Positions 26,370 to 32,648 of a stretch of DNA of 34,488 nucleotides are shown here, piece by piece; the stretch's first letter is position 1, and each line of letters starts with the position of its first letter. Where the stretch lies: assembly GCA_013140575.1 (NCBI GenBank), contig JABFSN010000143.1:1-34488 (forward strand). The letters run 5' to 3'. Both the position numbers and the translations under genes were made by a program. The notes beneath the pieces are model-generated. The model saw only the letters and a list, made by a program, of their open reading frames with translations, made no database searches and was not told the DNA's origin. This stretch comes from Phycisphaerales bacterium. Its GTDB lineage: Bacteria; Planctomycetota; Phycisphaerae; UBA1845.

Positions 26370-27176
26370 GTGCGATTGCTGTGCATTGGCGACATCGTAG
26401 GCGGACCGGGGCGGAGGGTGTTGGCCGGCCAATTGCCGCGGTTGATGCTCGATCGCGCCATCGACTGCAACATCGTCAACGTCGAAAACGCGGCCGCCGG
26501 TTCCGGGCTGACGCCGCCCATGTACGATCAATTCGTGAAATGCGGCGTGCACCTGATGACGCTCGGCGACCACGTCTATCGCCGCCGCGACATCATCCCC
26601 GTTCTCGAAAAATCAGACCGCATCGTCCGACCCGCCAATCTGGCCCCGGGCGCCCCGGGCCGTGAATTCGCCGTCTGGGAAACGTCGAGCGGCGTGCGCG
26701 TCGCGGTGTTGACGCTGCTGGGCCGCATGTACATGCGCATGGCCGCCGACTGCCCGTTTCGCGCCGCCGATCGCGTGCTGGCCGTGCTCCCGCCCGACGT
26801 GAAAACCGTGGTCGTCGATTTCCACGCCGAGACGACGTCTGAAAAAATTGCCATGGGCTGGCACCTCGACGGCCGCGTAACCGCCATGGTCGGCACGCAC
26901 ACCCACATCCCCACGGCCGACGAACGGGTGCTACCCGGTGGCACCGCCTACATCACCGACATGGGCATGACCGGACCCTACGATTCCGTCCTCGGACGCC
27001 GAAAAGACCGCGTTCTGTCGGCCATGGTGACGTCGGTGCCCGCCCCGTTCGACGTGGCCGAGGGCGACGTCCGCCTCTGCGGCGTCATCATCGAAGCCGA
27101 CCCCGCCACCGGCCGGGCCACGTCCATCGAACGCGTTCGCGTGGACGACATCGGATCGGCGACCGGCGTCGGTTGA
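26370..27176 (+). CDS. ymdB: YmdB-like metallophosphoesterase (TIGR00282 family)
   Basis: A dinuclear-metal phosphodiesterase family whose Bacillus member acts on 2',3'-cyclic nucleotides and influences RNase Y-linked behaviour. The GTG at 26370 gives 268 residues starting MRLLCIGDIVGGPG, so metal ligands fall at canonical positions Asp8, Glu39 and Asn40. An ATG at 26331 lies within the inverted end of the repeat element, making it a poor choice. His ligands occur in VVDFHAE (His152) and GTHTHIPTAD (His177, His179). TLGDHVYRRRD has Asp67 where other members have Asn in GNH. The family C-terminus (AYITDMGMTGPYDSVLG) is present. It is probably functionally linked to rny. Confidence 0.88.
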   Translation: MRLLCIGDIVGGPGRRVLAGQLPRLMLDRAIDCNIVNVENAAAGSGLTPPMYDQFVKCGVHLMTLGDHVYRRRDIIPVLEKSDRIVRPANLAPGAPGREFAVWETSSGVRVAVLTLLGRMYMRMAADCPFRAADRVLAVLPPDVKTVVVDFHAETTSEKIAMGWHLDGRVTAMVGTHTHIPTADERVLPGGTAYITDMGMTGPYDSVLGRRKDRVLSAMVTSVPAPFDVAEGDVRLCGVIIEADPATGRATSIERVRVDDIGSATGVG

Positions 27177-27437
27177 AATCACCGGATGCCCGCTGGCGAC
27201 ATTCAGACCCCGGAACGCTGGATGCGACCGAGGCGTGGGCGTCAACGGGAGGGCGAAGCGTTGGAGCGCACAGACTCTCAATCTGCTGTTCCGCCACCCC
27301 ATGCTTTTCCTCCGCGCCTCCGTGGTTGGAATGGCCCGCTTGGTTCGCGAATCCCACGGCCCTGAGCGGTGAAGTGCCACTCGACGACGGGTAAGATTTT
27401 CTTGAGCGTTTCAGGCTGGAATTGTCGCGTCACCGGT
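27177..27437. other. Intergenic region, no gene supported
   Basis: About 260 bp between the YmdB-like gene and the first beta-helix gene promoter block. It contains no convincing coding region or RNA gene. A GCGCCTCCGTGGTTGG string near 27314 resembles the CTCTGTGG-type repeats of this window only loosely. Confidence 0.35.
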
Positions 27438-27462
27438 TGGTACGATTATCGCCATGACCGCG
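27438..27462 (+). promoter_or_regulatory. GG-N10-GC element upstream of beta-helix gene 1
   Basis: TGGTACG, ATTA, TCGCC (27438-27453), followed by CA and TGACCGCG (27455-27462). GG at 27439-27440 and GC at 27451-27452 are separated by exactly 10 bp, as in sigma-54 promoters. The start codon is about 70 nt downstream of the GC. The same block precedes beta-helix gene 2 at 29416. Confidence 0.4.
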
Positions 27463-27520
27463 AACGGGTAGTTCAGCGGCCACGTCTTGCAATGGACACC
27501 TATCTTTCGGAGGCAGACAC

Positions 27521-28762
27521 ATGAAGCCAACGGTTCGTCGAATCGTCCGCGTGATGATTCTGACCGTCGTCGTGGGATCCATCCGCGGGGTGCAGGCCGG
27601 GGATCTGAACCCGCCGCCGGGATCGATCAACCCGACGATGAAAGACCTCAACACCGTCGAACCGCGAATTCCGGTCAACGCGGCGACCACGCCGGGCGAC
27701 GCAGGAGCAACATTCAAGATTATCGCTTCCGGTTCCTATTACCTCACCGGGAATCTGCTCGGTGAAGTCGGCAAGGTGGGAATCGAGATTACCGCGTCGT
27801 CCGTCACGCTGGACCTGATGGGTTTCGAATTGAAAGGGGTCGCTGGGGCGACCGATGGCATCCGCGGCAACCCGGTAGACCAGCACACGCTGGACATTCG
27901 CAACGGCACGTTTCGCGAATGGCCGGGTGCGGGGGTGGACGTCGGCATCGCCCGAACGTCCATCGTCCGCGACATCCGCGCGATTGCCTGCGGGGGATCG
28001 GGCATAAAGATCGCCGGGGCCTCGATCGTCGAACGCTGCGTCAGCGCCGGAACCGTCGCCACAGGCATCGAAGCCGGGCAACATTGCCGGGTGCTCGACT
28101 GCGTGGCCAACAACAACGCGCGGGGGTTCGGCGTGGGCGGCCGCAGCGTCGTGCAGGGATGCGTCGCTCAATCCAACACGGGCAACGGCATCGAAACGGG
28201 GGGCAACGCCACGGTAATGAACTGCACGGCCATCACCAACGGCGCGGGGATCGTGGTGTTGGGGCAGTCCAGCGTGCTCGACTCGGTCGCGAATTCCAGC
28301 ACCATCGGCGACGGAATCAGCGTGGGTTACGCCGCCATCGTCCGCGGCTGCGTTTCGACACTCAACGCCGACGACGGCATCGCGGCCACGAACAACGGCG
28401 TGCGGATCAGCGATTGCTCGGTCTCGATCAACACCGGCGACGGCATCGAGGTGCTGGCCGATTCATTCATCGTGGACAACAAGGTCGATGGCAACGCGAC
28501 GGGCATTCTGGTCACCGGCATCGACAATCGCATCGACGGCAACGCGGTCACCGACAGCCTGGGTTCGGGCGTCCGTGTGACGGGAACCGAGAACTTGATC
28601 GTCCACAACACGGCCAGTGGGAACGCGCCCAACTACGACATCGCCGCGGACAACTTTGGCGTGTACTTAAGCGCGACGATCGCCGGTGCGGCCGTCTTCG
28701 GAGCATCGGGCGGTGCGACGGTGGAGCCGACCAACAGCAACTGGGCGAACCTATCCTATTGA
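27521..28762 (+). CDS. Secreted right-handed parallel beta-helix protein 1
   Basis: A 413-residue exported protein. The ATG at 27521 has GGAGG ending 9 nt upstream and yields a signal peptide (MKPTVRRIVRVMILTVVVG, cleavage near VQAG). The mature N-terminus GDLNPPPGSINPTMKDL, then FKIIASGSYYLTGNLLGE, belongs to a planctomycete-type beta-helix architecture. From about residue 85 onward come some ten repeats of about 22-25 residues with Gly-Ile/Val-Asn/Asp patterns (SIVERCVSAGTVATGIEAGQ, SVLDSVANSSTIGDGISVG), typical of NosD/pectate-lyase-like coils. No catalytic residues are identifiable. It is a paralogue of the gene at 29501-30577, and ends 8 bp before the convergent hicA. Probably a surface or cell-wall structural or carbohydrate-binding protein. 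Confidence 0.85.
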   Translation: MKPTVRRIVRVMILTVVVGSIRGVQAGDLNPPPGSINPTMKDLNTVEPRIPVNAATTPGDAGATFKIIASGSYYLTGNLLGEVGKVGIEITASSVTLDLMGFELKGVAGATDGIRGNPVDQHTLDIRNGTFREWPGAGVDVGIARTSIVRDIRAIACGGSGIKIAGASIVERCVSAGTVATGIEAGQHCRVLDCVANNNARGFGVGGRSVVQGCVAQSNTGNGIETGGNATVMNCTAITNGAGIVVLGQSSVLDSVANSSTIGDGISVGYAAIVRGCVSTLNADDGIAATNNGVRISDCSVSINTGDGIEVLADSFIVDNKVDGNATGILVTGIDNRIDGNAVTDSLGSGVRVTGTENLIVHNTASGNAPNYDIAADNFGVYLSATIAGAAVFGASGGATVEPTNSNWANLSY

Positions 28763-28770
28763 GGAGCGCC

Positions 28771-28998
28771 CTAGAGAAGATCAATGAAATCGTTCATGTT
28801 CATGCCCAAGTCGATGACCACGATTTGTCGAAGCAGCCCCCGTGGCAGGTCGCGCCCGCGATGGACCGGCACGGTTGTCTTGCGTCCATCGGGATGCGCG
28901 AACCGGCGGTGCGATCCGCGAGAACGCAGTTCGATGAAGTCCATCTTGCGCAGCAACTTCATCAGGACGCGCGAGGTGATGATCGGGGTCGGACTCAT
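28771..28998 (-). CDS. hicA: HicA family mRNA interferase toxin
   Basis: A 75-residue HicA-type toxin predicted to cleave mRNA through a dsRBD-like fold. The pattern LMKLLRKMDFIELRSRGSHRRFAHPDGRKTTVPVH carries the conserved active-site His in GSHRRF, and the C-terminal DLPRGLLRQI matches the family. The ATG at 28998 overlaps the hicB stop by four bases (ATGA), so translation is coupled to the antitoxin. The gene runs against beta-helix gene 1. The toxin appears intact. Confidence 0.92.
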   Translation of the reverse strand: MSPTPIITSRVLMKLLRKMDFIELRSRGSHRRFAHPDGRKTTVPVHRGRDLPRGLLRQIVVIDLGMNMNDFIDLL

Positions 28999-29228
28999 CG
29001 AGCGACGATCAGGTCCCGGACGCCGACGAAGGTCGGTTGATCAGGCGGCTGTTCGTCCTCCAGGCATAGCTCGGCGGCCTCCGCAATGTTTTTCATGGCT
29101 TCGTCCAGGGAGTAGCCGTACGTGCGACAGCCGCGGAGTGTGGGAACGGACACGATGAAGACGCCGTCTTCGTCCTGCTCGACGAGGACGGGCAGGTGAT
29201 ATCGGCGGGAGGTGCGCTTGCGGCTCAT
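28995..29228 (-). CDS. hicB: HicB family antitoxin
   Basis: A 77-residue HicB antitoxin with the partial RNase H-like fold: YHLPVLVEQDEDGVFIVSVPTLRGCRTYGYSLDEAMKNIAEAAELCLED. It neutralises HicA by direct binding. It is the short form without a recognisable C-terminal ribbon-helix-helix or HTH, so DNA-binding autoregulation is doubtful. The ATG at 29228 is preferred: an alternative ATG at 29237 falls inside the -10 box TATAAT (29241-29236), from which transcription would begin at about the first base of the 29228 start codon, implying a leaderless message. It overlaps hicA by four bases. Confidence 0.88.
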   Translation of the reverse strand: MSRKRTSRRYHLPVLVEQDEDGVFIVSVPTLRGCRTYGYSLDEAMKNIAEAAELCLEDEQPPDQPTFVGVRDLIVAR

Positions 29229-29235
29229 GTTTGAC

Positions 29236-29263
29236 ATTATAGCGGTGTGGGCTGGGGAGTAAA
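29236..29263 (-). promoter_or_regulatory. hicBA promoter
   Basis: On the minus strand TTTACT (29263-29258), a 16-bp spacer and a perfect TATAAT (29241-29236). The predicted start of transcription coincides with the hicB start codon at 29228. Confidence 0.6.
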
Positions 29264-29415
29264 GCCGTACGGAACATGACCGACTGCGGGCACGCCGCGG
29301 TAGCGGCTCGGATTCGTTGGCCTCGTGAGTAGCACGGGCCCATGCGCGGCCCATGTCGATTCGCAGGCGGAACGATTGTTTTGAGCGGTTCCCGTAGGAA
29401 TCGTCGCGTTACCTG

Positions 29416-29440
29416 TGGCACGCTTTTCGCCATGACCGCG
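29416..29440 (+). promoter_or_regulatory. GG-N10-GC element upstream of beta-helix gene 2
   Basis: TGGCACG, CTTT, TCGCC (29416-29431), followed by CA and TGACCGCG (29433-29440). The -24-type half is a full match to the sigma-54 consensus TGGCACG. The block aligns with the one at 27438 and lies at nearly the same distance from the ATG (85 versus 83 nt from its first base). Confidence 0.45.
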
Positions 29441-29500
29441 GAATCGGCATTCAGCGGCCACCGTTCGATCAATGGGCACCCATCTATTGGAGACCGACAC

Positions 29501-30577
29501 ATGGCATCGAGAAACCGTCAAATCGCATTTGCCGTAGCCGCGGTGGTCAGCTTCACAAGCGCCCCGTGGGTTCACGCCGGCGACCTGAACCCGCCGCCGG
29601 GAGTGATCTTTGCCACCAATCGCATCACGTTGAACGCACAGTCCATCACTCTGCCCTACACCATCTCGGCGTCGGGGTCGTACGTGCTGACCAGCGACCT
29701 GCGCGGCGTGGCCGGGCAGGACGGGATCATTATCACCACGGACAACGTGACACTGGACCTGAACGGGTTCAGCCTGCTGGGCGTCCCGGGTTCGGGCGAC
29801 GGCGTGCAGGCGACCGGTTCCCGCCGGAACCTGACCATTCGCAATGGAGTAATCCGCGACTGGGGGGGCATGGGCGTTCGCGCGGGCCAATTCCCCGACA
29901 TTTTCGCGCATTCCCGGTACGAAGGGCTGACGATTACCGGGAACAGCGGCGGCGGCGCCCAGATCGGGACGGAGAGCATCGTCACCGGCTGCGTCGCCGA
30001 CGCCAACACCGGCTTCGGGTTCAATGTGAACGCCGGCGTGCTAATCGTACATTCAGTGGCGTCGGGCAACAGCGGCAACGGCATAGAGGCCTTGGGCACG
30101 GAAAACGTGAACGTCGTGGATTGCAACGCCCGTAACAACGGCATCGTCGGGATCACTGTTTCCGCGGTGAGTTTGATCGACCGGTGCGACGTCACCCGGA
30201 ATCCGGGCGGAGGCATTCATGCCGGGCAGAACACGGTGGTCCGGGATTGCAGCGTCTCATTCAATCCGGGGGCGAACTACGGCATCCGCGCCGACACCGG
30301 ATGTCTGATCCAGGAGAACAACTGCGGCAACAACGGCGGCGACGGAATCACCGTGGTCGCGGGGGCTCAGCGCGTTCGGATCGACGGCAACAACTGCAAT
30401 CTCAACGCGGGCAACGGCATCGACGTCGGCCCCGGCACCAACATCTTCGTCGCCCGGAACAGTTGCGGCGGAAACGCCGGCGGCGGCGGAGACTACATCG
30501 TCGGGGCCGGCAATTTCGTCGGCACGCTGACCGCCGCCCCGGCCGCCGCCGGTGCGTGGCACAATTTTGATTTTTGA
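29501..30577 (+). CDS. Secreted right-handed parallel beta-helix protein 2
   Basis: A 358-residue exported paralogue of the 27521-28762 product. The ATG at 29501 has TTGGAG at 29487-29492 and gives a signal peptide (MASRNRQIAFAVAAVVSFTSAPW, cleavage near VHAG). The mature start GDLNPPPGVIFATNRITLN, then YTISASGSYVLTSDLRGVAG and TLDLNGFSLLGVPGSGDGV, lines up with protein 1. The remaining coils (SIVTGCVADANTGFGFNVNAG, NSGNGIEALG, VRIDGNNCNLNAGNGIDVG) are Gly/Asn-rich beta-helix turns. The upstream 130 bp is also similar to that of gene 1, so the duplication included the promoter. A third small secreted gene follows 55 bp downstream. Confidence 0.85.
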   Translation: MASRNRQIAFAVAAVVSFTSAPWVHAGDLNPPPGVIFATNRITLNAQSITLPYTISASGSYVLTSDLRGVAGQDGIIITTDNVTLDLNGFSLLGVPGSGDGVQATGSRRNLTIRNGVIRDWGGMGVRAGQFPDIFAHSRYEGLTITGNSGGGAQIGTESIVTGCVADANTGFGFNVNAGVLIVHSVASGNSGNGIEALGTENVNVVDCNARNNGIVGITVSAVSLIDRCDVTRNPGGGIHAGQNTVVRDCSVSFNPGANYGIRADTGCLIQENNCGNNGGDGITVVAGAQRVRIDGNNCNLNAGNGIDVGPGTNIFVARNSCGGNAGGGGDYIVGAGNFVGTLTAAPAAAGAWHNFDF

Positions 30578-30632
30578 TGCATTGAACGCGGGAAACCAAT
30601 GGCCGCTGAACACGGGAAGGGAGATACGAAGC

Positions 30633-31100
30633 ATGAGGGGAGCATTCAAGAAGACCACATTACCGATCGCCGTGGTCCTGATCCTGGCCGCGGCGTGGCT
30701 GACCAGCGCCGGGCCGCTGACGCCGCCGGCGGGGGCGGTGAGTTCCACGATGCACACGCTGGATGAAATCTACAATGCGGTGAATCAAGTCAATCAATGT
30801 GGGTGTTCCTGGGATTCGCAGGTGATTTCGACGGGCGGATCGCCAGTTGTTGCAGTTCCAGGGGGGACAGCGGGAGTGCTGCACGCCGTCGTCTTGCGTA
30901 CTACCGGAAACAGCCTCATTTACTATTTTCAGAACTCGACCGGTACCGCTGAGTTGCTCGAACTACAGGGAACGGACTTCAATAACGGCGGAGACGGGAG
31001 CAAAGTCTTGGTCGTAGACATGCGTTTTGGTGATGGACTCCGAATCAGTTCGGGCGGTGGTACCCCCGCTCCGTTTACGATTCTCTACAAGTTGGACTAG
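30633..31100 (+). CDS. Small secreted protein sharing the Pro-Pro-Gly N-terminal motif
   Basis: A 155-residue predicted exported protein. The ATG at 30633 has AAGGGAG at 30617-30623. After the signal peptide (MRGAFKKTTLPIAVVLILAA, cleavage near LTSAG) the mature sequence starts GPLTPPAGAVSSTMHTLDEIYNAV, which resembles the mature starts of the two upstream beta-helix proteins (GDLNPPPG). The remainder is a compact domain of short strands (ILYKLD end, VVLRTTGNSLIYYF, KVLVVDMRFGDGLRI) that I do not recognise, without beta-helix repeats. Probably cotranscribed with beta-helix gene 2. The shared N-terminus suggests a common sorting route, by inference. Confidence 0.6.
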   Translation: MRGAFKKTTLPIAVVLILAAAWLTSAGPLTPPAGAVSSTMHTLDEIYNAVNQVNQCGCSWDSQVISTGGSPVVAVPGGTAGVLHAVVLRTTGNSLIYYFQNSTGTAELLELQGTDFNNGGDGSKVLVVDMRFGDGLRISSGGGTPAPFTILYKLD

Positions 31101-31242
31101 ACGACTTTGTCGCATGGGAGCCGGGGCACTCGAAATGTCGATCTGTGATGATGATGGGCAAGTCGCGATGCGTGTTTCGCCAGTTGAAGTCTCGCGCACT
31201 GGAGCCACCGATATCCGGTTCCGATGGGTCGGTCGCCTGGGG
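31101..31242. other. Gap between small secreted gene and REP array
   Basis: About 140 bp with no clear promoter, RNA or gene. It is open in more than one frame into the palindromic array, but no ribosome-binding site supports translation. Confidence 0.4.
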
Positions 31243-31628
31243 AAGCCCCGGCAGGGGCGATCGTCGCTAGCCCACGGCGGAAGCCGTGGGACCGAACGGC
31301 CGGCTTCGTTTCCCAAGCCCCGGCAGGGGCGCCCGTCGCTAGCCCACGGCGGAAGCCGTGGGACCAAATGGCCATCTTCATTTCCCAAGCCCCAGCAGGA
31401 GCGCCCGTCGCTAGCCCACGGCGGAAGCCGTGGGACGCCGATTCGCAATGACGCCCCCAAGCCCCGGCAGGGGCGCCCGTCGCTAGCCCACGGCGGGAGC
31501 CGTGGGACCGAATGGCCATCTTCATTTCCCAAGCCCCGGCAGGGGCGGCCGTCGCTAGCCCACGGCGGAAGCCGTGGGACGTCAATTCGCAATGACGCCC
31601 CCAAGCCCCGGCAGGGGCGGCCGGGCTT
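31243..31628 (+). repeat. REP-like array with exact 72-bp period
   Basis: Units begin at 31243, 31315, 31387, 31459, 31531 and 31603, exactly 72 bp apart; the last is partial. Each unit has 49 conserved bp and 23 bp of variable sequence. The conserved part contains GCCCC-GGCA-GGGGC (small hairpin), a 12-bp link ending GCTAG, and CCCACGGC with loop GGAA and GCCGTGGG. The 23-bp parts fall into two types: ATGGCCATCTTCATTT-like after units 1, 2 and 4, and AATTCGCAATGACGCCC-like after units 3 and 5. The array abuts the 3' end of the IS200-type transposase gene. Confidence 0.9.
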
Positions 31629-32079
31629 AATCGAGCACGAACCGCTCATCGTAGGCAATGCCATGCCGTTGAAGAAACGTGACGTATTCCTCATCAAACG
31701 TCCGAATTCGATGATGCTCTTTCTGGTTCAAAATGTAGCGGGTAACGTCTTCGACTGCGGAGAGGCTCACGGTGAACGCTCCGTAGCCGATCTGCCAGCC
31801 GAAGTCACGCATTTCGGGAAAGGTCTCGTGAATCCATTTCGAGGACACGGCCTTGACGACGCGCATCGTTTCGGCGATCGGCGTGGAGGCGTTCAGCTCG
31901 ACGAGCAAATGCACGTGGTCTTCCGTTCCGCCGGCGGAGAGCAGATGGGCGTCATGATTGCGGAGGATGCCGCCGAGGTAGTCAAACAAGCGGGCCCGGA
32001 TATCATCAGGCAGCAGGCGTCGCCGATTTTTGGTGCTGAAAACGCAATGGTAGACCAACTTCGAATGGGTGTGTGCCAT
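31627..32079 (-). mobile_element. tnpA: IS200/IS605-type Y1 transposase gene (tnpA), possibly REP-associated
   Basis: A 150-residue single-domain Y1 transposase (HUH endonuclease) that would cleave and join single-stranded DNA at hairpins. The ATG at 32079 gives MAHTHSKLVYHCVFSTKNRR, a typical start. The HUH pair is His55-Val-His57 in GTEDHVHLLVEL, and the likely catalytic tyrosine is Tyr115 in VTRYILNQKEHH. Length and C-terminus (RRHG-like, then YDERFVLD) fit an intact IS200-type TnpA. Its stop codon lies in the last partial repeat of the array at 31243-31628, and the other side is flanked by opposite-orientation palindromes at 32106-32407. This resembles REP-associated transposase (RAYT) loci. 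No tnpB was found. Confidence 0.88.
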
Positions 32080-32105
32080 GACGCGGCATTCCGCACGGTG
32101 TCGGC

Positions 32106-32407
32106 CGCCCCTGCCGGGGCTTCCGATCGTAGTGACGATCATGGTACCCACGGCTTCCGCCGTGGGCTAGCGACGGACGCCCCTGCCGGGGCTTGGGAAT
32201 TGAACGTGGCCATACGTTCCCACGGCTTCCGCCGTGGGATATCGAATCGTCGTCGCGCCCATAGCCCCGGCAGGGGCGAAAGACCGCGGGACGTTTCGGC
32301 ATCGCGAGACCGAATCTGCCGCTCCTTCCGGGGCTATTCACCGTTGCGTGGACTGTTGACCCACGGCTTCCGCCGTGGGCTAACTACGCGCGCCCCTGTC
32401 GGGGCTT
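32106..32407 (-). repeat. REP-like palindromes in opposite orientation upstream of tnpA
   Basis: GCCCCTGCCGGGGC at about 32107 and 32189, CCCACGGCTTCCGCCGTGGG hairpins near 32147, 32219 and 32360, one reversed AGCCCCGGCAGGGGC near 32263, and a degenerate copy ending near 32407. Most are inverted relative to the array at 31243-31628, so tnpA is enclosed by inverted arrays. Spacing here is irregular, unlike the 72-bp period on the other side. Confidence 0.8.
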
Positions 32408-32419
32408 GTGCGCCGGCGA

Positions 32420-32443
32420 CGCAGCGACGAATGCGTCGCTGCG
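32420..32443. repeat. 10-bp hairpin
   Basis: CGCAGCGACG (32420-32429), loop AATG, CGTCGCTGCG (32434-32443). There is no T-run. It lies between the palindrome cluster and the dockerin-type gene and its role is unknown. Confidence 0.6.
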
Positions 32444-32526
32444 CCATCCGCGGCTTGTCGGCTGGCGATGTGCGTCCCTTCCGGGCCTTTGAACCAGGAT
32501 GGCCGACTGACCACAACCGACCCGTG

Positions 32527-32550
32527 GGCGAATTATGTGCATTGACCGCG
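32527..32550 (+). promoter_or_regulatory. Third GG-N10-GC element, upstream of WGENIGW gene
   Basis: GG (32527-32528), 10 bp, GC (32539-32540), two bases, then TGACCGCG (32543-32550). The spacing to TGACCGCG is identical to the elements at 27438 and 29416, but the -24-type half is weak (GGGCGAA). It is about 100 nt before the GTG start at 32649. Confidence 0.3.
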
Positions 32551-32648
32551 GGAGTGTTTTTCGCGTGGAACGCGTAATCGCTAATCGAACGACGCAACCG
32601 CATTCGTCCGGCGGGGATGCTCCGCAAGACAATGGAAAGGAAATAACC

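Noticed and set aside
31243-31628. CRISPR array
   Set aside because: Spacers are repeated among units, repeats contain two strong palindromes and are 49 bp, and no cas gene is present.
31027-32577. Long open frame on the plus strand running through the palindromic repeats and antisense to tnpA
   Set aside because: The 72-bp period keeps the frame open (24 codons), and other frames on both strands are also open there. The translated repeat has no domain, and no ribosome-binding site supports it.
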